Source: CAWGLW01 sp963823525
Lineage (GTDB): Bacteria > Pseudomonadota > Gammaproteobacteria > Steroidobacterales > Steroidobacteraceae
Direction of reading: 5' to 3'
Assembly (NCBI GenBank): GCA_963823525.1
Contig: CAWGLW010000006.1
Coordinates: forward strand, 1,798,001-1,862,000
DNA length: 64,000 nt
Position numbers and translations under genes: made by a program. Of the stretch, positions 17,139 to 25,734 are shown piece after piece (the first letter of the stretch is position 1; every line of letters begins with the position of its first letter). The notes under the pieces were generated by a model that did not search any database, was not told the DNA's origin, and saw only the letters and a program-made list of their open reading frames with translations.

Positions 17139-19133
17139 ATGACACGTCGGGAACTTGCCAATGCCATTCGCGCATTGAGCATGGATGCGGTTCAGCAGGC
17201 CAGGAGCGGGCATCCGGGCATGCCGATGGGCATGGCTGACATTGCCCAGGTGCTCTGGGGCGACTATCTGAAGCACAATCCGAACAATCCACAGTGGCCG
17301 GACCGGGACCGCTTCGTGCTTTCGAACGGGCATGGATCGATGCTGCTGTACTCAGTGTTGCACCTGACCGGGTACCCGCTGGAGCTGGAGCAGCTGCGCA
17401 ATTTCCGCCAGTTCGGTGCGCACACGGCAGGGCACCCGGAGGTGGAGCCGGCACTCGGGATCGAGACCACGACCGGTCCGCTTGGCCAGGGCATCGCGAA
17501 CGCGGTCGGCATGGCGCTGGCCGAGCAGATTCTCGCGACGACGTTCAATCGGCCCGGACACGAGATCATCGATCACCACACATGGGTTTTTCTCGGTGAC
17601 GGCTGTCTCATGGAGGGTATCTCGCACGAGGCCTGTTCGCTCGCTGGCACGTTCAAACTGGGCAAGCTGATCTGCTTTTACGACGACAACGGTATTTCCA
17701 TCGATGGTGAGGTCGCCGGATGGTTTACCGACGATACACCGAAGCGCTTTGAGGCCTATGGCTGGCAGGTCGTGCGTGACGTCGATGGTCACGATCCCGA
17801 GGCGATCCGCCGTGCCATCGATACGGCCCGGACCGAGACGCAGCGCCCGACCCTGATCTGCTGCAAGACGATCATTGGCTGGGGTGCACCGAACAAGCAG
17901 GGAACTGAGGCGACTCACGGTGCACCACTCGGTGAGGAAGAAATTGCCGCCGCGCGCAAGTTTCTGGGCTGGCCGCACGCGCCTTTCGTCGTACCCCGGG
18001 AAATTCGCGAGGCCTGGGACGCGCGCAGGTCCGGCGCGGAGGCGGAGAAGGCCTGGCAGGCGAAGCTGCTGGCGTATCGGGCGTCAAACCCCGACCTGGC
18101 CGCCGAGCTCGAGCGCCGCCTGCGCGGGGAACTGCCTGAAGGCTGGCAGAAATCCGTCGAAGACTTCATCGCCGCCGCGGTCGCCGAACCAGGCAATCCG
18201 GCGACCCGGTCCTGCTCGCAGAAGGTTCTCAATGTGCTCGGCGCCGCACTGCCGGAAATGCTTGGCGGCTCGGCCGACCTGACCGGTTCAAATAACACGA
18301 ATCACAAGGGGTCGAAGACGGTCGCCGCCGGCGCGGGTGGCAACTACATCCATTACGGCGTGCGCGAATTCGGCATGTCGGCGATCATGAACGGGCTGGC
18401 GCTGCACGGCGGATTCATTCCGTATGGAGGCACTTTCCTGGTGTTTTCGGATTACGCCCGCAACGCGGTCCGCATGTCGGCGTTGATGAAGCTTGGCGTG
18501 ATTTATGTCTACACTCACGACTCGATCGGCCTGGGCGAGGACGGGCCGACCCATCAGCCGGTGGAGCACGTCGCGAGCCTGCGGCTGATCCCGGGCATGC
18601 ATGTCTGGCGTCCCTGCGATATGGTGGAGACTGCCGTCGCCTGGGCCGCTGCGGTGGCGAGACGCGACGGACCCACCAGCCTCGTGCTGACGCGCCAGGG
18701 TCTGCCGGCGATGCCGCGCTCATCGCAGCAGCTGGCGGAGGTAGCGCGCGGTGGCTACGTGCTCAGGGCGAGCGAGGGCGAACCCGATTGCGTGCTGCTC
18801 GCGACCGGCTCGGAAGTGGCTCTTGCGATGGAGGCGGCTGAGGCGCTCGGTGCCGAGGGCGTTGCGGTGCAGGTGGTCTCGATGCCCTGCACAGCAGTTT
18901 TCGATGCGCAGCCCGCTGCGTATCAGGATCGTGTGTTACCGCCGGGGGTGCCTGGTGTGGCGATCGAGGCGGGATCGCGCGAAGGGTGGTGGCGCTATGT
19001 ATCCCGCGACGGCGCCGTCGTAGGAATGAGCAGCTTCGGGGCGTCCGCGCCGGCCGGTCAACTGTTCGAGCACTTCGGCTTCGCACCCGCGAATGTCATC
19101 GGAACCGTAAAAGAACTGCTGAGGAATAAATAA
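17139..19133 (+). CDS. tkt: Transketolase
   Basis: This thiamine-diphosphate enzyme moves two-carbon units between sugar phosphates in the pentose phosphate pathway or Calvin cycle. The 664-residue length is typical. 'ARSGHPGMPMGMADIAQVL' opens the protein, 'GPLGQGIANAVGMALAE' follows, 'GDGCLMEGISHEA' is the ThDP/Mg motif, and 'DSIGLGEDGPTHQPVEH' is the second-domain signature. AGGAGTGCAGATCAATG gives a clear start. The stop TAA shares its last base with the gapA start (TAATG), so it leads a tkt-gap-pgk-pyk block. Confidence 0.98.
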   Translation: MTRRELANAIRALSMDAVQQARSGHPGMPMGMADIAQVLWGDYLKHNPNNPQWPDRDRFVLSNGHGSMLLYSVLHLTGYPLELEQLRNFRQFGAHTAGHPEVEPALGIETTTGPLGQGIANAVGMALAEQILATTFNRPGHEIIDHHTWVFLGDGCLMEGISHEACSLAGTFKLGKLICFYDDNGISIDGEVAGWFTDDTPKRFEAYGWQVVRDVDGHDPEAIRRAIDTARTETQRPTLICCKTIIGWGAPNKQGTEATHGAPLGEEEIAAARKFLGWPHAPFVVPREIREAWDARRSGAEAEKAWQAKLLAYRASNPDLAAELERRLRGELPEGWQKSVEDFIAAAVAEPGNPATRSCSQKVLNVLGAALPEMLGGSADLTGSNNTNHKGSKTVAAGAGGNYIHYGVREFGMSAIMNGLALHGGFIPYGGTFLVFSDYARNAVRMSALMKLGVIYVYTHDSIGLGEDGPTHQPVEHVASLRLIPGMHVWRPCDMVETAVAWAAAVARRDGPTSLVLTRQGLPAMPRSSQQLAEVARGGYVLRASEGEPDCVLLATGSEVALAMEAAEALGAEGVAVQVVSMPCTAVFDAQPAAYQDRVLPPGVPGVAIEAGSREGWWRYVSRDGAVVGMSSFGASAPAGQLFEHFGFAPANVIGTVKELLRNK

Positions 19134-20128
19134 TGACTTTGAAAGTTGGTATCAATGGATTCGGTCGTATCGGGCGCATGGTGTTTCGTGCCGCCGCCAG
19201 GCATTTCGACGACATCGAGATCGTCGGGATCAACGACCTGCTCGAACCCGATTACCTGGCCTACATGCTGAAGTTCGACTCGGTTCATGGACGCTTCAAG
19301 GGCGACATATCCGTTTCCGGAGACTCGATGACGGTCAACGGCCGGAAGATCCGGCTGACCGCGGAGACCGATCCGGCCAAGCTGAGGTGGGACGAGGTTG
19401 GCGCGGACATCGTTATCGAGTCCACAGGCCTGTTCCTGACAAAGGAGACCGCGGGCAAGCACCTCGCGGCCGGTGCGAAGAAAGTGATCATGTCGGCACC
19501 GTCGAAGGACGACACGCCGATGTTCGTGTTCGGTGTGAACCACAAGTCCTACGCAGGCGAGACGATTGTCTCCAACGCCTCCTGCACGACGAACTGCCTG
19601 GCGCCGATTGCGAAGGTGCTCAACGACACGTATGGCATCCGGCGCGGGCTGATGACAACCGTCCATGCTGCGACTGCGACGCAGAAGACAGTTGACGGCC
19701 CGTCGAAGAAAGACTGGCGTGGTGGCCGTGGCATTCTCGAGAACATCATTCCGTCGTCAACCGGTGCCGCAAAAGCCGTCGGCAAAGTCATACCCGAACT
19801 GAACAAGAAGCTGACGGGCATGGCTTTCCGCGTGCCCACCTCTGACGTCTCAGTGGTCGATCTTACGGTCGAACTCGAAAAGGAAACCAGCTACGAACAG
19901 ATCTGTGCGGCGATGAAGGCCGCCTCTGAAGGGCCGATGAAAGGCGTGCTCGGTTACACGGAAGAGAAGGTCGTCGCCACGGACTTCCGCGGTGAGAGCT
20001 GCACTTCCGTGTTCGATGCCGAGGCCGGGATCGCGCTGGACAGTACCTTCGTCAAGGTCGTTTCCTGGTACGACAACGAGTGGGGCTACTCCTGTAAGAT
20101 CCTCGAAATGGCACGCGTGATAGCCTGA
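19133..20128 (+). CDS. gapA: Glyceraldehyde-3-phosphate dehydrogenase, type I
   Basis: It oxidises glyceraldehyde 3-phosphate to 1,3-bisphosphoglycerate with NAD in glycolysis, and reverses in gluconeogenesis or carbon fixation. The 331-residue protein has 'GINGFGRIGRMVFRAA' (dinucleotide fold), 'INDLLEPDYLAYMLKFDS' in which the Asp of NDL suggests NAD preference, and the active site 'SNASCTTNC' with Cys151 as nucleophile. 'WYDNEWGYS' ends the protein as expected. The start overlaps the tkt stop by one base; AGGAA lies upstream inside tkt. Confidence 0.98.
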   Translation: MTLKVGINGFGRIGRMVFRAAARHFDDIEIVGINDLLEPDYLAYMLKFDSVHGRFKGDISVSGDSMTVNGRKIRLTAETDPAKLRWDEVGADIVIESTGLFLTKETAGKHLAAGAKKVIMSAPSKDDTPMFVFGVNHKSYAGETIVSNASCTTNCLAPIAKVLNDTYGIRRGLMTTVHAATATQKTVDGPSKKDWRGGRGILENIIPSSTGAAKAVGKVIPELNKKLTGMAFRVPTSDVSVVDLTVELEKETSYEQICAAMKAASEGPMKGVLGYTEEKVVATDFRGESCTSVFDAEAGIALDSTFVKVVSWYDNEWGYSCKILEMARVIA

Positions 20129-20150
20129 TAAAAGACACGCCCGTATCGCT

Positions 20151-20189
20151 GCGCCGCTGCCGGTCAACAGGCCGGCCGTGGTGCGGCGC
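20151..20189 (+). other. GC-rich intercistronic hairpin between gapA and pgk
   Basis: GCGCCGC (20151-20157) pairs with GCGGCGC (20183-20189), and an inner GCCGG/CCGGC can extend the structure. No T-run follows, so it is more likely an mRNA processing or stability element than a strong terminator. Confidence 0.4.
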
Positions 20190-20246
20190 GCATCTCCGAT
20201 TTGACCTTTCCTGGTCTACTCCAATGCGGACTCCATGGAGGACAGC

Positions 20247-21440
20247 ATGGCATCGTTTCTGCAAATGACCGATCTCGATCTCGCCGGCAAGCGGGTGCTC
20301 ATTCGCGAGGATCTCAATGTACCCGTGCACGACGGCGTTGTGACCAGCGACGCACGCATCCGGGCAGCGCTGCCGACCCTGCAGGCGGCGCGCGAGGCCG
20401 GGGCACACGTCATCGTGATGTCGCATCTTGGTCGTCCGGAAGAAGGCCGCTACGACGCGGCGCTTTCGCTGGAACCGGTGGCGACGCGAATCTCCGAGCT
20501 GCTCGGCAGCAAGGTGCGCTTCGAGCGCGACTGGCTGGACGGCGTGGCGTGCGAGCCGGGGGAGATCGTGCTGGTGGAAAACGTTCGATTCAACAAAGGC
20601 GAGAAGAAAAATGACGACGCGCTCGCGAAACGGATGGCTGCCCTGTGCGACATCTACGTGATGGACGCCTTTGCGACGGCCCACCGTGCAGAGGCGAGCA
20701 CCAACGGGGTTGGCAGATTCGCGCCCGTGGCATGCGCCGGGCCGCTGCTGGCCGGTGAGTTGGTCGCGCTCGAGAAGGCCTTGCACAGCCCGGCCCGGCC
20801 CCTGGTCGCAATCGTCGGAGGCTCGAAGGTGTCGACCAAGTTGACGGTGCTGGAGAACCTGCTCGGCCAGGTGGACAAACTGATCGTGGGCGGCGGTATT
20901 GCCAACACGTTCCTGGCGGCCTCCGGACAGCCGGTTGGCAAATCATTGTACGAGGCCGACATGACGGATATTGCGAGTGAGCTGCTGAGACGCTCGAATG
21001 AGTCCGGCGCGGAAATACCTTTGCCGACCGACGTCATCGTAGCGAAGGAGTTTTCAGCGTCGGCCGAGGCGGACGTCAAGCGGGTCGAGGCCGTCTCCGA
21101 CGACGACATGATTCTCGATGTCGGCCCGGACACCGCTGAGCACTTCGCCGCCGCGTTGCAGGGTGCCGGCACGATTCTCTGGAACGGCCCGGTAGGGGTC
21201 TTCGAGTTCGACCAGTTCGGTGAGGGAACGCGCGTGCTGGCCAACGCCGTGGCGCGAAGCTCGGCGTTTTCGATCGCCGGAGGCGGCGATACGATTGCTG
21301 CCATTGACAAGTACGGTGTCCGTCAGGATATCTCCTATATTTCGACCGCCGGTGGTGCGTTCCTCGAATTTCTCGAGGGCAAGACGCTCCCGGCGGTTGC
21401 AATGCTCGAGTCGCGCGCGGCGGGTTCCGGAGTCGTATGA
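20247..21440 (+). CDS. pgk: Phosphoglycerate kinase
   Basis: It transfers phosphate between 1,3-bisphosphoglycerate and ADP in the cytosol. The 397 residues begin with 'MTDLDLAGKRVLIREDLNVP' after a short leader, and carry 'VIVMSHLGRP', 'LVENVRFNKGEKKND', 'AIVGGSKVSTKL' and the nucleotide-site 'WNGPVGVFEF'. I chose the ATG at 20247 because GGAGG lies five bases upstream; an ATG four codons earlier overlaps that site. The stop overlaps the pyk start (ATGA). It stands between gapA and pyk in a glycolytic cluster. Confidence 0.97.
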   Translation: MASFLQMTDLDLAGKRVLIREDLNVPVHDGVVTSDARIRAALPTLQAAREAGAHVIVMSHLGRPEEGRYDAALSLEPVATRISELLGSKVRFERDWLDGVACEPGEIVLVENVRFNKGEKKNDDALAKRMAALCDIYVMDAFATAHRAEASTNGVGRFAPVACAGPLLAGELVALEKALHSPARPLVAIVGGSKVSTKLTVLENLLGQVDKLIVGGGIANTFLAASGQPVGKSLYEADMTDIASELLRRSNESGAEIPLPTDVIVAKEFSASAEADVKRVEAVSDDDMILDVGPDTAEHFAAALQGAGTILWNGPVGVFEFDQFGEGTRVLANAVARSSAFSIAGGGDTIAAIDKYGVRQDISYISTAGGAFLEFLEGKTLPAVAMLESRAAGSGVV

Positions 21441-22891
21441 TCGAAGACACCTCGCCGACACTGCGCCGGACCAAGATCGTCGCGACTCTTGGTCCGGCCA
21501 CCGATGTTCCGGGGCAGCTCGAGCGCATCATTGCCCGCGGCGCGGACGTCGTGCGGCTTAATTTCTCTCACGGTCAGCCGGATGATCACCGTCACCGCGT
21601 CGAGGCCGTTCGCGCCGCCGCAGAAAAAGTGGGCAAGCACGTTGCGGTGCTCGGCGACCTGCAGGGTCCGAAGATACGTATCGCGCGATTTGCGACCGGT
21701 CCGGTCCAGTTGAACGACGGCGATGCCTTTGCGCTGGATGGGCAGCTCGACGAGGACGCCGGTAATCAGCGGGCTGTCGGGATCACTTACAAGCAGCTCG
21801 CGGATGATGTCGGCCCTGGCGATGAATTGATACTCGGCGACGGACAGGTTTCGCTCGAGGTCACTTCGGTCAGCGGCGGCCGGGTGGACTGCAGAGTCCT
21901 CAACGGCGGCGAGCTTGGCGACCAGAAGGGCATCAATCGCCGCGGTGGCGGGCTCTCTGCAAAAGCGCTGACCGACAAGGATCGCGACGACGTCAGGCTG
22001 GCCGCGAACCTCGGTGTCGATTACCTGGCCGTGTCATTCGTGAGGCAGGCAGCCGATGTGCACGAAGCGCGCGCCCTGCTGCGGGCCGCGGGCAGCGATG
22101 CGCGGCTGGTCGCGAAAATCGAACGCAGTGAGGCAATCCCGGCACTTGAAGAAATCATCCGGGCCAGTGATGCGGTGATGGTGGCGCGAGGTGACCTCGG
22201 AGTAGAGGTCGGCTACGCGCAGCTCACCGGCCTGCAGAAGCGGATCCTGGGCCTTGCGCGAAGCCTCGATCGTGTGACCATTACGGCGACCCAGATGATG
22301 GAGTCGATGATCAGCAGCCCGGTTCCAACGCGCGCCGAGGTATCGGATGTCGCGAACGCGGTCCTCGATGGCAGCGACGCCGTGATGCTCTCCGGGGAGT
22401 CTGCCGTCGGCAAATACCCGGTGCGCGCGGTGGCCGCGATGGCCGACGTCATCGAAGGAGCCGAAAAGTACCAGTTCGCTGCGGGGGGGCGTGACCTCGA
22501 GCGAATTGCCGGAGATGCGGAGCGCGTCGATCAGGCCATCGCGCACGCCGTGATGTTCACGACCGGTCAGCGCAAGGTCAAAGCGATCATCGCGCTGACC
22601 GAGTCGGGATCGACGCCACTGTGGATGTCCAGGATCCGCTCCGACATCCCGATCTACGCGTTCACTCCACATGAAGCGACCCGCCGACGTGTCGCGCTGT
22701 ACCGCGGTGTGTACCCGATTCCGTTTGATATCCAGGGCACCGACCCGACCTTGCTTCACCGGGCCATTTTCCGGGAACTGCTGACCCGGGGCTACCTCCG
22801 TCCGGGCGATGAAATCATCCTGACGCTGGGCGAGTTGACCGGTGTTTCCGGCGGCACGAACACGATGAAACTGCTTGAAGTGCTCGCCTGA
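21437..22891 (+). CDS. pyk: Pyruvate kinase
   Basis: It makes pyruvate and ATP from phosphoenolpyruvate. The 484-residue protein shows 'RRTKIVATLGPATDVPGQLE', 'VVRLNFSHG', 'VAKIERSEAI' (catalytic lysine region), 'VMVARGDLGVEVG' and 'TATQMMESMI', the expected order of family motifs, with a C-terminal allosteric-type domain. ATG overlaps the pgk stop. No enolase, phosphoglycerate mutase or aldolase is nearby, so the block covers only part of lower glycolysis. Confidence 0.97.
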   Translation: MIEDTSPTLRRTKIVATLGPATDVPGQLERIIARGADVVRLNFSHGQPDDHRHRVEAVRAAAEKVGKHVAVLGDLQGPKIRIARFATGPVQLNDGDAFALDGQLDEDAGNQRAVGITYKQLADDVGPGDELILGDGQVSLEVTSVSGGRVDCRVLNGGELGDQKGINRRGGGLSAKALTDKDRDDVRLAANLGVDYLAVSFVRQAADVHEARALLRAAGSDARLVAKIERSEAIPALEEIIRASDAVMVARGDLGVEVGYAQLTGLQKRILGLARSLDRVTITATQMMESMISSPVPTRAEVSDVANAVLDGSDAVMLSGESAVGKYPVRAVAAMADVIEGAEKYQFAAGGRDLERIAGDAERVDQAIAHAVMFTTGQRKVKAIIALTESGSTPLWMSRIRSDIPIYAFTPHEATRRRVALYRGVYPIPFDIQGTDPTLLHRAIFRELLTRGYLRPGDEIILTLGELTGVSGGTNTMKLLEVLA

Positions 22892-22981
22892 GCCCATTCA
22901 AACGAAACCCGCCGGTCGCATCGTCCGCGGACTGGCATAGAATTATCGGGCTACGCCCGCCTTCGAAACCGAGGATTGCCA

Positions 22982-23836
22982 GTGACACGGAAATTTGCAG
23001 GAACCGAACGCTACGTTGCCACCGACGACCTGATGATGGCTGTCAACGCCGCCGTGACGCTCGCACGACCATTGCTCGTCAAGGGAGAGCCCGGTACCGG
23101 GAAAACCCAGCTGGCCGAGGAGATCGCCTCGGCACTGGACAAGCCACTGCATCGCTGGCACATCAAATCGACCACCAAGGCCCAGCACGGGCTGTACGAG
23201 TACGACGCCGTCTCCCGCCTGCGCGATTCGCAGCTCGGCGAGGAGAAAGTCCATGACATCGGCAATTACATCGTCAAGGGTCGTCTATGGGAAGCCTTTG
23301 ACGGCGACGAACAGTCGGTTCTCCTGATTGACGAGATCGACAAGGCGGACATCGAGTTTCCGAATGACCTGCTGCTGGAACTCGATCGCATGGAGTTCTA
23401 TGTTCACGAGACCCGGAAACTCGTCAAGGCGCGTCACCGGCCCATCGTCGTGATCACGAGCAATAACGAGAAAGAACTGCCGGACGCATTTCTGCGGCGC
23501 TGCTTTTTCCACTTCATCCGGTTCCCGGACGAAGAGACCATGACGCGAATCGTCGATGTGCATTACCCGAACCTGAAGCGCGAACTGCTCAGCGAAGCGC
23601 TGAATGCTTTCTACAAGGTACGCGAAGTGCCAGGTCTGAAAAAAAAGCCCTCCACGTCGGAATTGCTGGACTGGATCAAGCTGCTGCTCGCCGAGGATGT
23701 TCCACCGGAGGCGCTGCGAACCGACGATACGCGAAAGAGCCTGCCGCCTCTGCACGGGGCACTGTTGAAGAACGAGCAGGACGTACACCTGTTCGAGCAG
23801 TTGATCTTCCTGCAGCGGCGTCATTCCAGGCAATGA
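22982..23836 (+). CDS. MoxR-family AAA+ ATPase
   Basis: This is a 284-residue AAA+ ATPase of the MoxR group. 'LLVKGEPGTGKTQLAEEIA' near residues 30-48 is the Walker A site, 'SVLLIDEIDKADIEFPNDLL' the Walker B, and 'VVITSNNEKELPDAFLRRC' sensor 1 with an arginine finger region. MoxR proteins typically act as chaperones with a von Willebrand factor A partner, helping mature metalloenzymes or membrane complexes. The partner here is the next gene, 19 bases on. The GTG at 22982 has GAGG at good spacing; a TTG two codons earlier does not. Confidence 0.92.
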   Translation: MTRKFAGTERYVATDDLMMAVNAAVTLARPLLVKGEPGTGKTQLAEEIASALDKPLHRWHIKSTTKAQHGLYEYDAVSRLRDSQLGEEKVHDIGNYIVKGRLWEAFDGDEQSVLLIDEIDKADIEFPNDLLLELDRMEFYVHETRKLVKARHRPIVVITSNNEKELPDAFLRRCFFHFIRFPDEETMTRIVDVHYPNLKRELLSEALNAFYKVREVPGLKKKPSTSELLDWIKLLLAEDVPPEALRTDDTRKSLPPLHGALLKNEQDVHLFEQLIFLQRRHSRQ

Positions 23837-23855
23837 GGGATCCGCGGAACCGGTC

Positions 23856-25031
23856 ATGCTGACGGGCTTCTTCTATCGGCTGCGCGAGGCTGGCGTGCCG
23901 GTCTCGCTGACGGAATACCTGACCCTGCTTCAGGCCCTGGAGGCCGGCGTGGCCGGCTACAGTGCCGATGACTTCTACTATCTCTCGCGTACGGCGCTGG
24001 TCAAGGACGAAAAGCACTTCGATCGATTTGACCGGACGTTTGCTGCTCACTTCAAGGGAATTGAGCAGGCGCTCGAAGACGGGCAGGCTGACATCCCCGA
24101 GGACTGGCTGCGCAAAACACTCGAACGGCTGTTTACCGACGAGGAGAAGGCCCGCATCGAGGCGCTTGGCGACTGGGAGAAGCTGATGCAGACGCTCCAG
24201 GAGCGGCTCAAGGAACAGCAGAAGCGCCACGAGGGCGGCAGCAAGTGGATCGGGACCGGCGGCACTTCGCCGTTCGGCCACGGTGGCTTCAACCCCGAGG
24301 GCATACGCATGGGTGGGCCGGGCGGTAACCGTCGTGCGGTGAAGGTCTGGGAGAAGCGCGACTATCGAAACCTCGATGATTCAGTGGAACTCGGTACACG
24401 CAACATCAAGGTCGCGCTGCGCAAGCTCCGGCGTTTCGCACGTGAAGGGGCCGCCGATCAGTTCGACCTGGACGGAACCATTGATTCCACTGCCCGTAAC
24501 GCGGGTCTGCTCGACCTGAAGTTCATTCCGGAACGCCACAACGCCGTCAAGGTGCTGCTGTTTCTTGACGTGGGCGGGTCGATGGAAAGCCACGTGCGCG
24601 TCTGCGAAGAACTCTTCTCGGCGGCGCGCAGCGAGTTCAAGCATCTCGAATATTTCTATTTCCACAATTTTATCTATGAGTCGGTCTGGAAAGATGGCCG
24701 GCGGCGGCATTCCGAACGCACGCCGGTGATGGAAATCCTGCGCACCTATCCGCCGGACTATCGAGTGATATTCGTTGGCGATGCAAGCATGAGCCCGTAC
24801 GAAATCATGCAGCCCGGTGGCAGTATCGAGCACTGGAACGAGGAGGCCGGCGCGGTGTGGATGCAGCGAATCACGGCGCGTTTTCCACGACACGCCTGGC
24901 TCAACCCGGAGCCAGAGCAACACTGGGATTACACGGCATCGATCGGTATTGCCCGGCAACTGCTTGGCGAGCGGATGTTTCCGCTGACCATCGATGGACT
25001 GGACCGCGGCATCCGCGCGCTCAAGGCCTGA
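23856..25031 (+). CDS. CoxE-like VWA-domain protein paired with MoxR
   Basis: The 391-residue protein has an N-terminal helical region, a charged middle (residues about 100-140) and a glycine-rich linker ('FGHGGFNPEGIRMGGPGG') before a von Willebrand factor A domain. The metal-site motif is 'LLFLDVGGSMESHV' near residue 238, a DxGxS form instead of the classic DxSxS. It resembles CoxE, which together with the MoxR protein CoxD matures the CO-dehydrogenase metal cluster, but no cox structural genes are in view. Partner and substrate are unknown here. It has no signal peptide and is probably cytosolic. Confidence 0.88.
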   Translation: MLTGFFYRLREAGVPVSLTEYLTLLQALEAGVAGYSADDFYYLSRTALVKDEKHFDRFDRTFAAHFKGIEQALEDGQADIPEDWLRKTLERLFTDEEKARIEALGDWEKLMQTLQERLKEQQKRHEGGSKWIGTGGTSPFGHGGFNPEGIRMGGPGGNRRAVKVWEKRDYRNLDDSVELGTRNIKVALRKLRRFAREGAADQFDLDGTIDSTARNAGLLDLKFIPERHNAVKVLLFLDVGGSMESHVRVCEELFSAARSEFKHLEYFYFHNFIYESVWKDGRRRHSERTPVMEILRTYPPDYRVIFVGDASMSPYEIMQPGGSIEHWNEEAGAVWMQRITARFPRHAWLNPEPEQHWDYTASIGIARQLLGERMFPLTIDGLDRGIRALKA

Positions 25032-25048
25032 GCGCGGGCGGGCCATGC

Positions 25049-25076
25049 GATCCTGGCCGGATCAGCCGGCCGGATC
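25049..25076. terminator. Hairpin between the convergent VWA and peroxiredoxin genes
   Basis: GATCC-T-GGCCGG pairs with CCGGCC-GGATC around a five-base loop (11 pairs, one bulge). It sits between the two convergent stops. A short ATTTT lies about ten bases beyond on the plus side, so any terminator activity is likely modest. Confidence 0.4.
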
Positions 25077-25090
25077 CCCGCGCTCTATTT

Positions 25091-25642
25091 TCAGCCCGCG
25101 CTGCCTTCCGACTTCAACGCCTTGATGTCCTCGAGGACGATGACCGAGTTCGTCTCGGGGTCCACCGATTCATAGTGCCGGACGATGCGACCCTGCGGGT
25201 CGATCAGGAAAGTATCGCGACGCGCGATTTCGACCAGGCCGGCGTACTTTTTCAGCACACCGTATTCCCTGGCCACCGTCTTCTCCGGGTCGGCGAGCAG
25301 GGTGAACGGCAGACCGTGCTTCTCGGCAAACGCCTTGTGCGATTCGACGTCATCCACGCTGATGCCGAGAATCACCGCACCTTCCTTGCGGAATGCGAAA
25401 ATGTTGTCGCGAAAGCCGCAGGCCTGCGTGGTGCAGCCCGGCGTGTCATCCTTCGGATAGAAATACAGGGCGACCCACTGCCCCTTGTAATCGGCCAGTT
25501 CATGCCAGTCGCCATGCTGATCCTGCAGCTTGAAGCCCGGCGCCGCGCTGCCAACGGCGGGTGCGCCGGCCAGCGCCGTACCCAGCAGGGCAAGGCTCGC
25601 TGCGATGATGATCGTGACCTGTTGCACAAATACTGAGCGCAT
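25091..25642 (-). CDS. Exported peroxiredoxin (BCP-type, AhpC/TSA fold)
   Basis: This thiol peroxidase reduces peroxides. The 183-residue protein starts with an export signal ('RSVFVQQVTIIIAASLALLG', then ALA), so it acts outside the cytoplasm. The peroxidatic motif 'PKDDTPGCTTQACGFRDN' puts Cys70 and Cys75 four residues apart, the resolving-cysteine arrangement of the atypical 2-Cys BCP subfamily. A signal peptide on a BCP-like protein is less common than the cytosolic form. The ATG at 25642 is chosen as it begins the signal peptide; the frame is open upstream without homology. Confidence 0.9.
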   Translation of the reverse strand: MRSVFVQQVTIIIAASLALLGTALAGAPAVGSAAPGFKLQDQHGDWHELADYKGQWVALYFYPKDDTPGCTTQACGFRDNIFAFRKEGAVILGISVDDVESHKAFAEKHGLPFTLLADPEKTVAREYGVLKKYAGLVEIARRDTFLIDPQGRIVRHYESVDPETNSVIVLEDIKALKSEGSAG

Positions 25643-25734
25643 ATCGGACCCCGCGGGCTGCAAAGTGGTGTGATGAGAAGAGCGTGCCATACTAATCGCG
25701 GCCCGCCGTTGATGGAAGCGGACGCTTGACGCCG

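Noticed and set aside
22892..22981. Sigma-54-like TGGCAT upstream of the MoxR gene
   Set aside because: The -12 half does not match; the gap shows no convincing promoter of either class.
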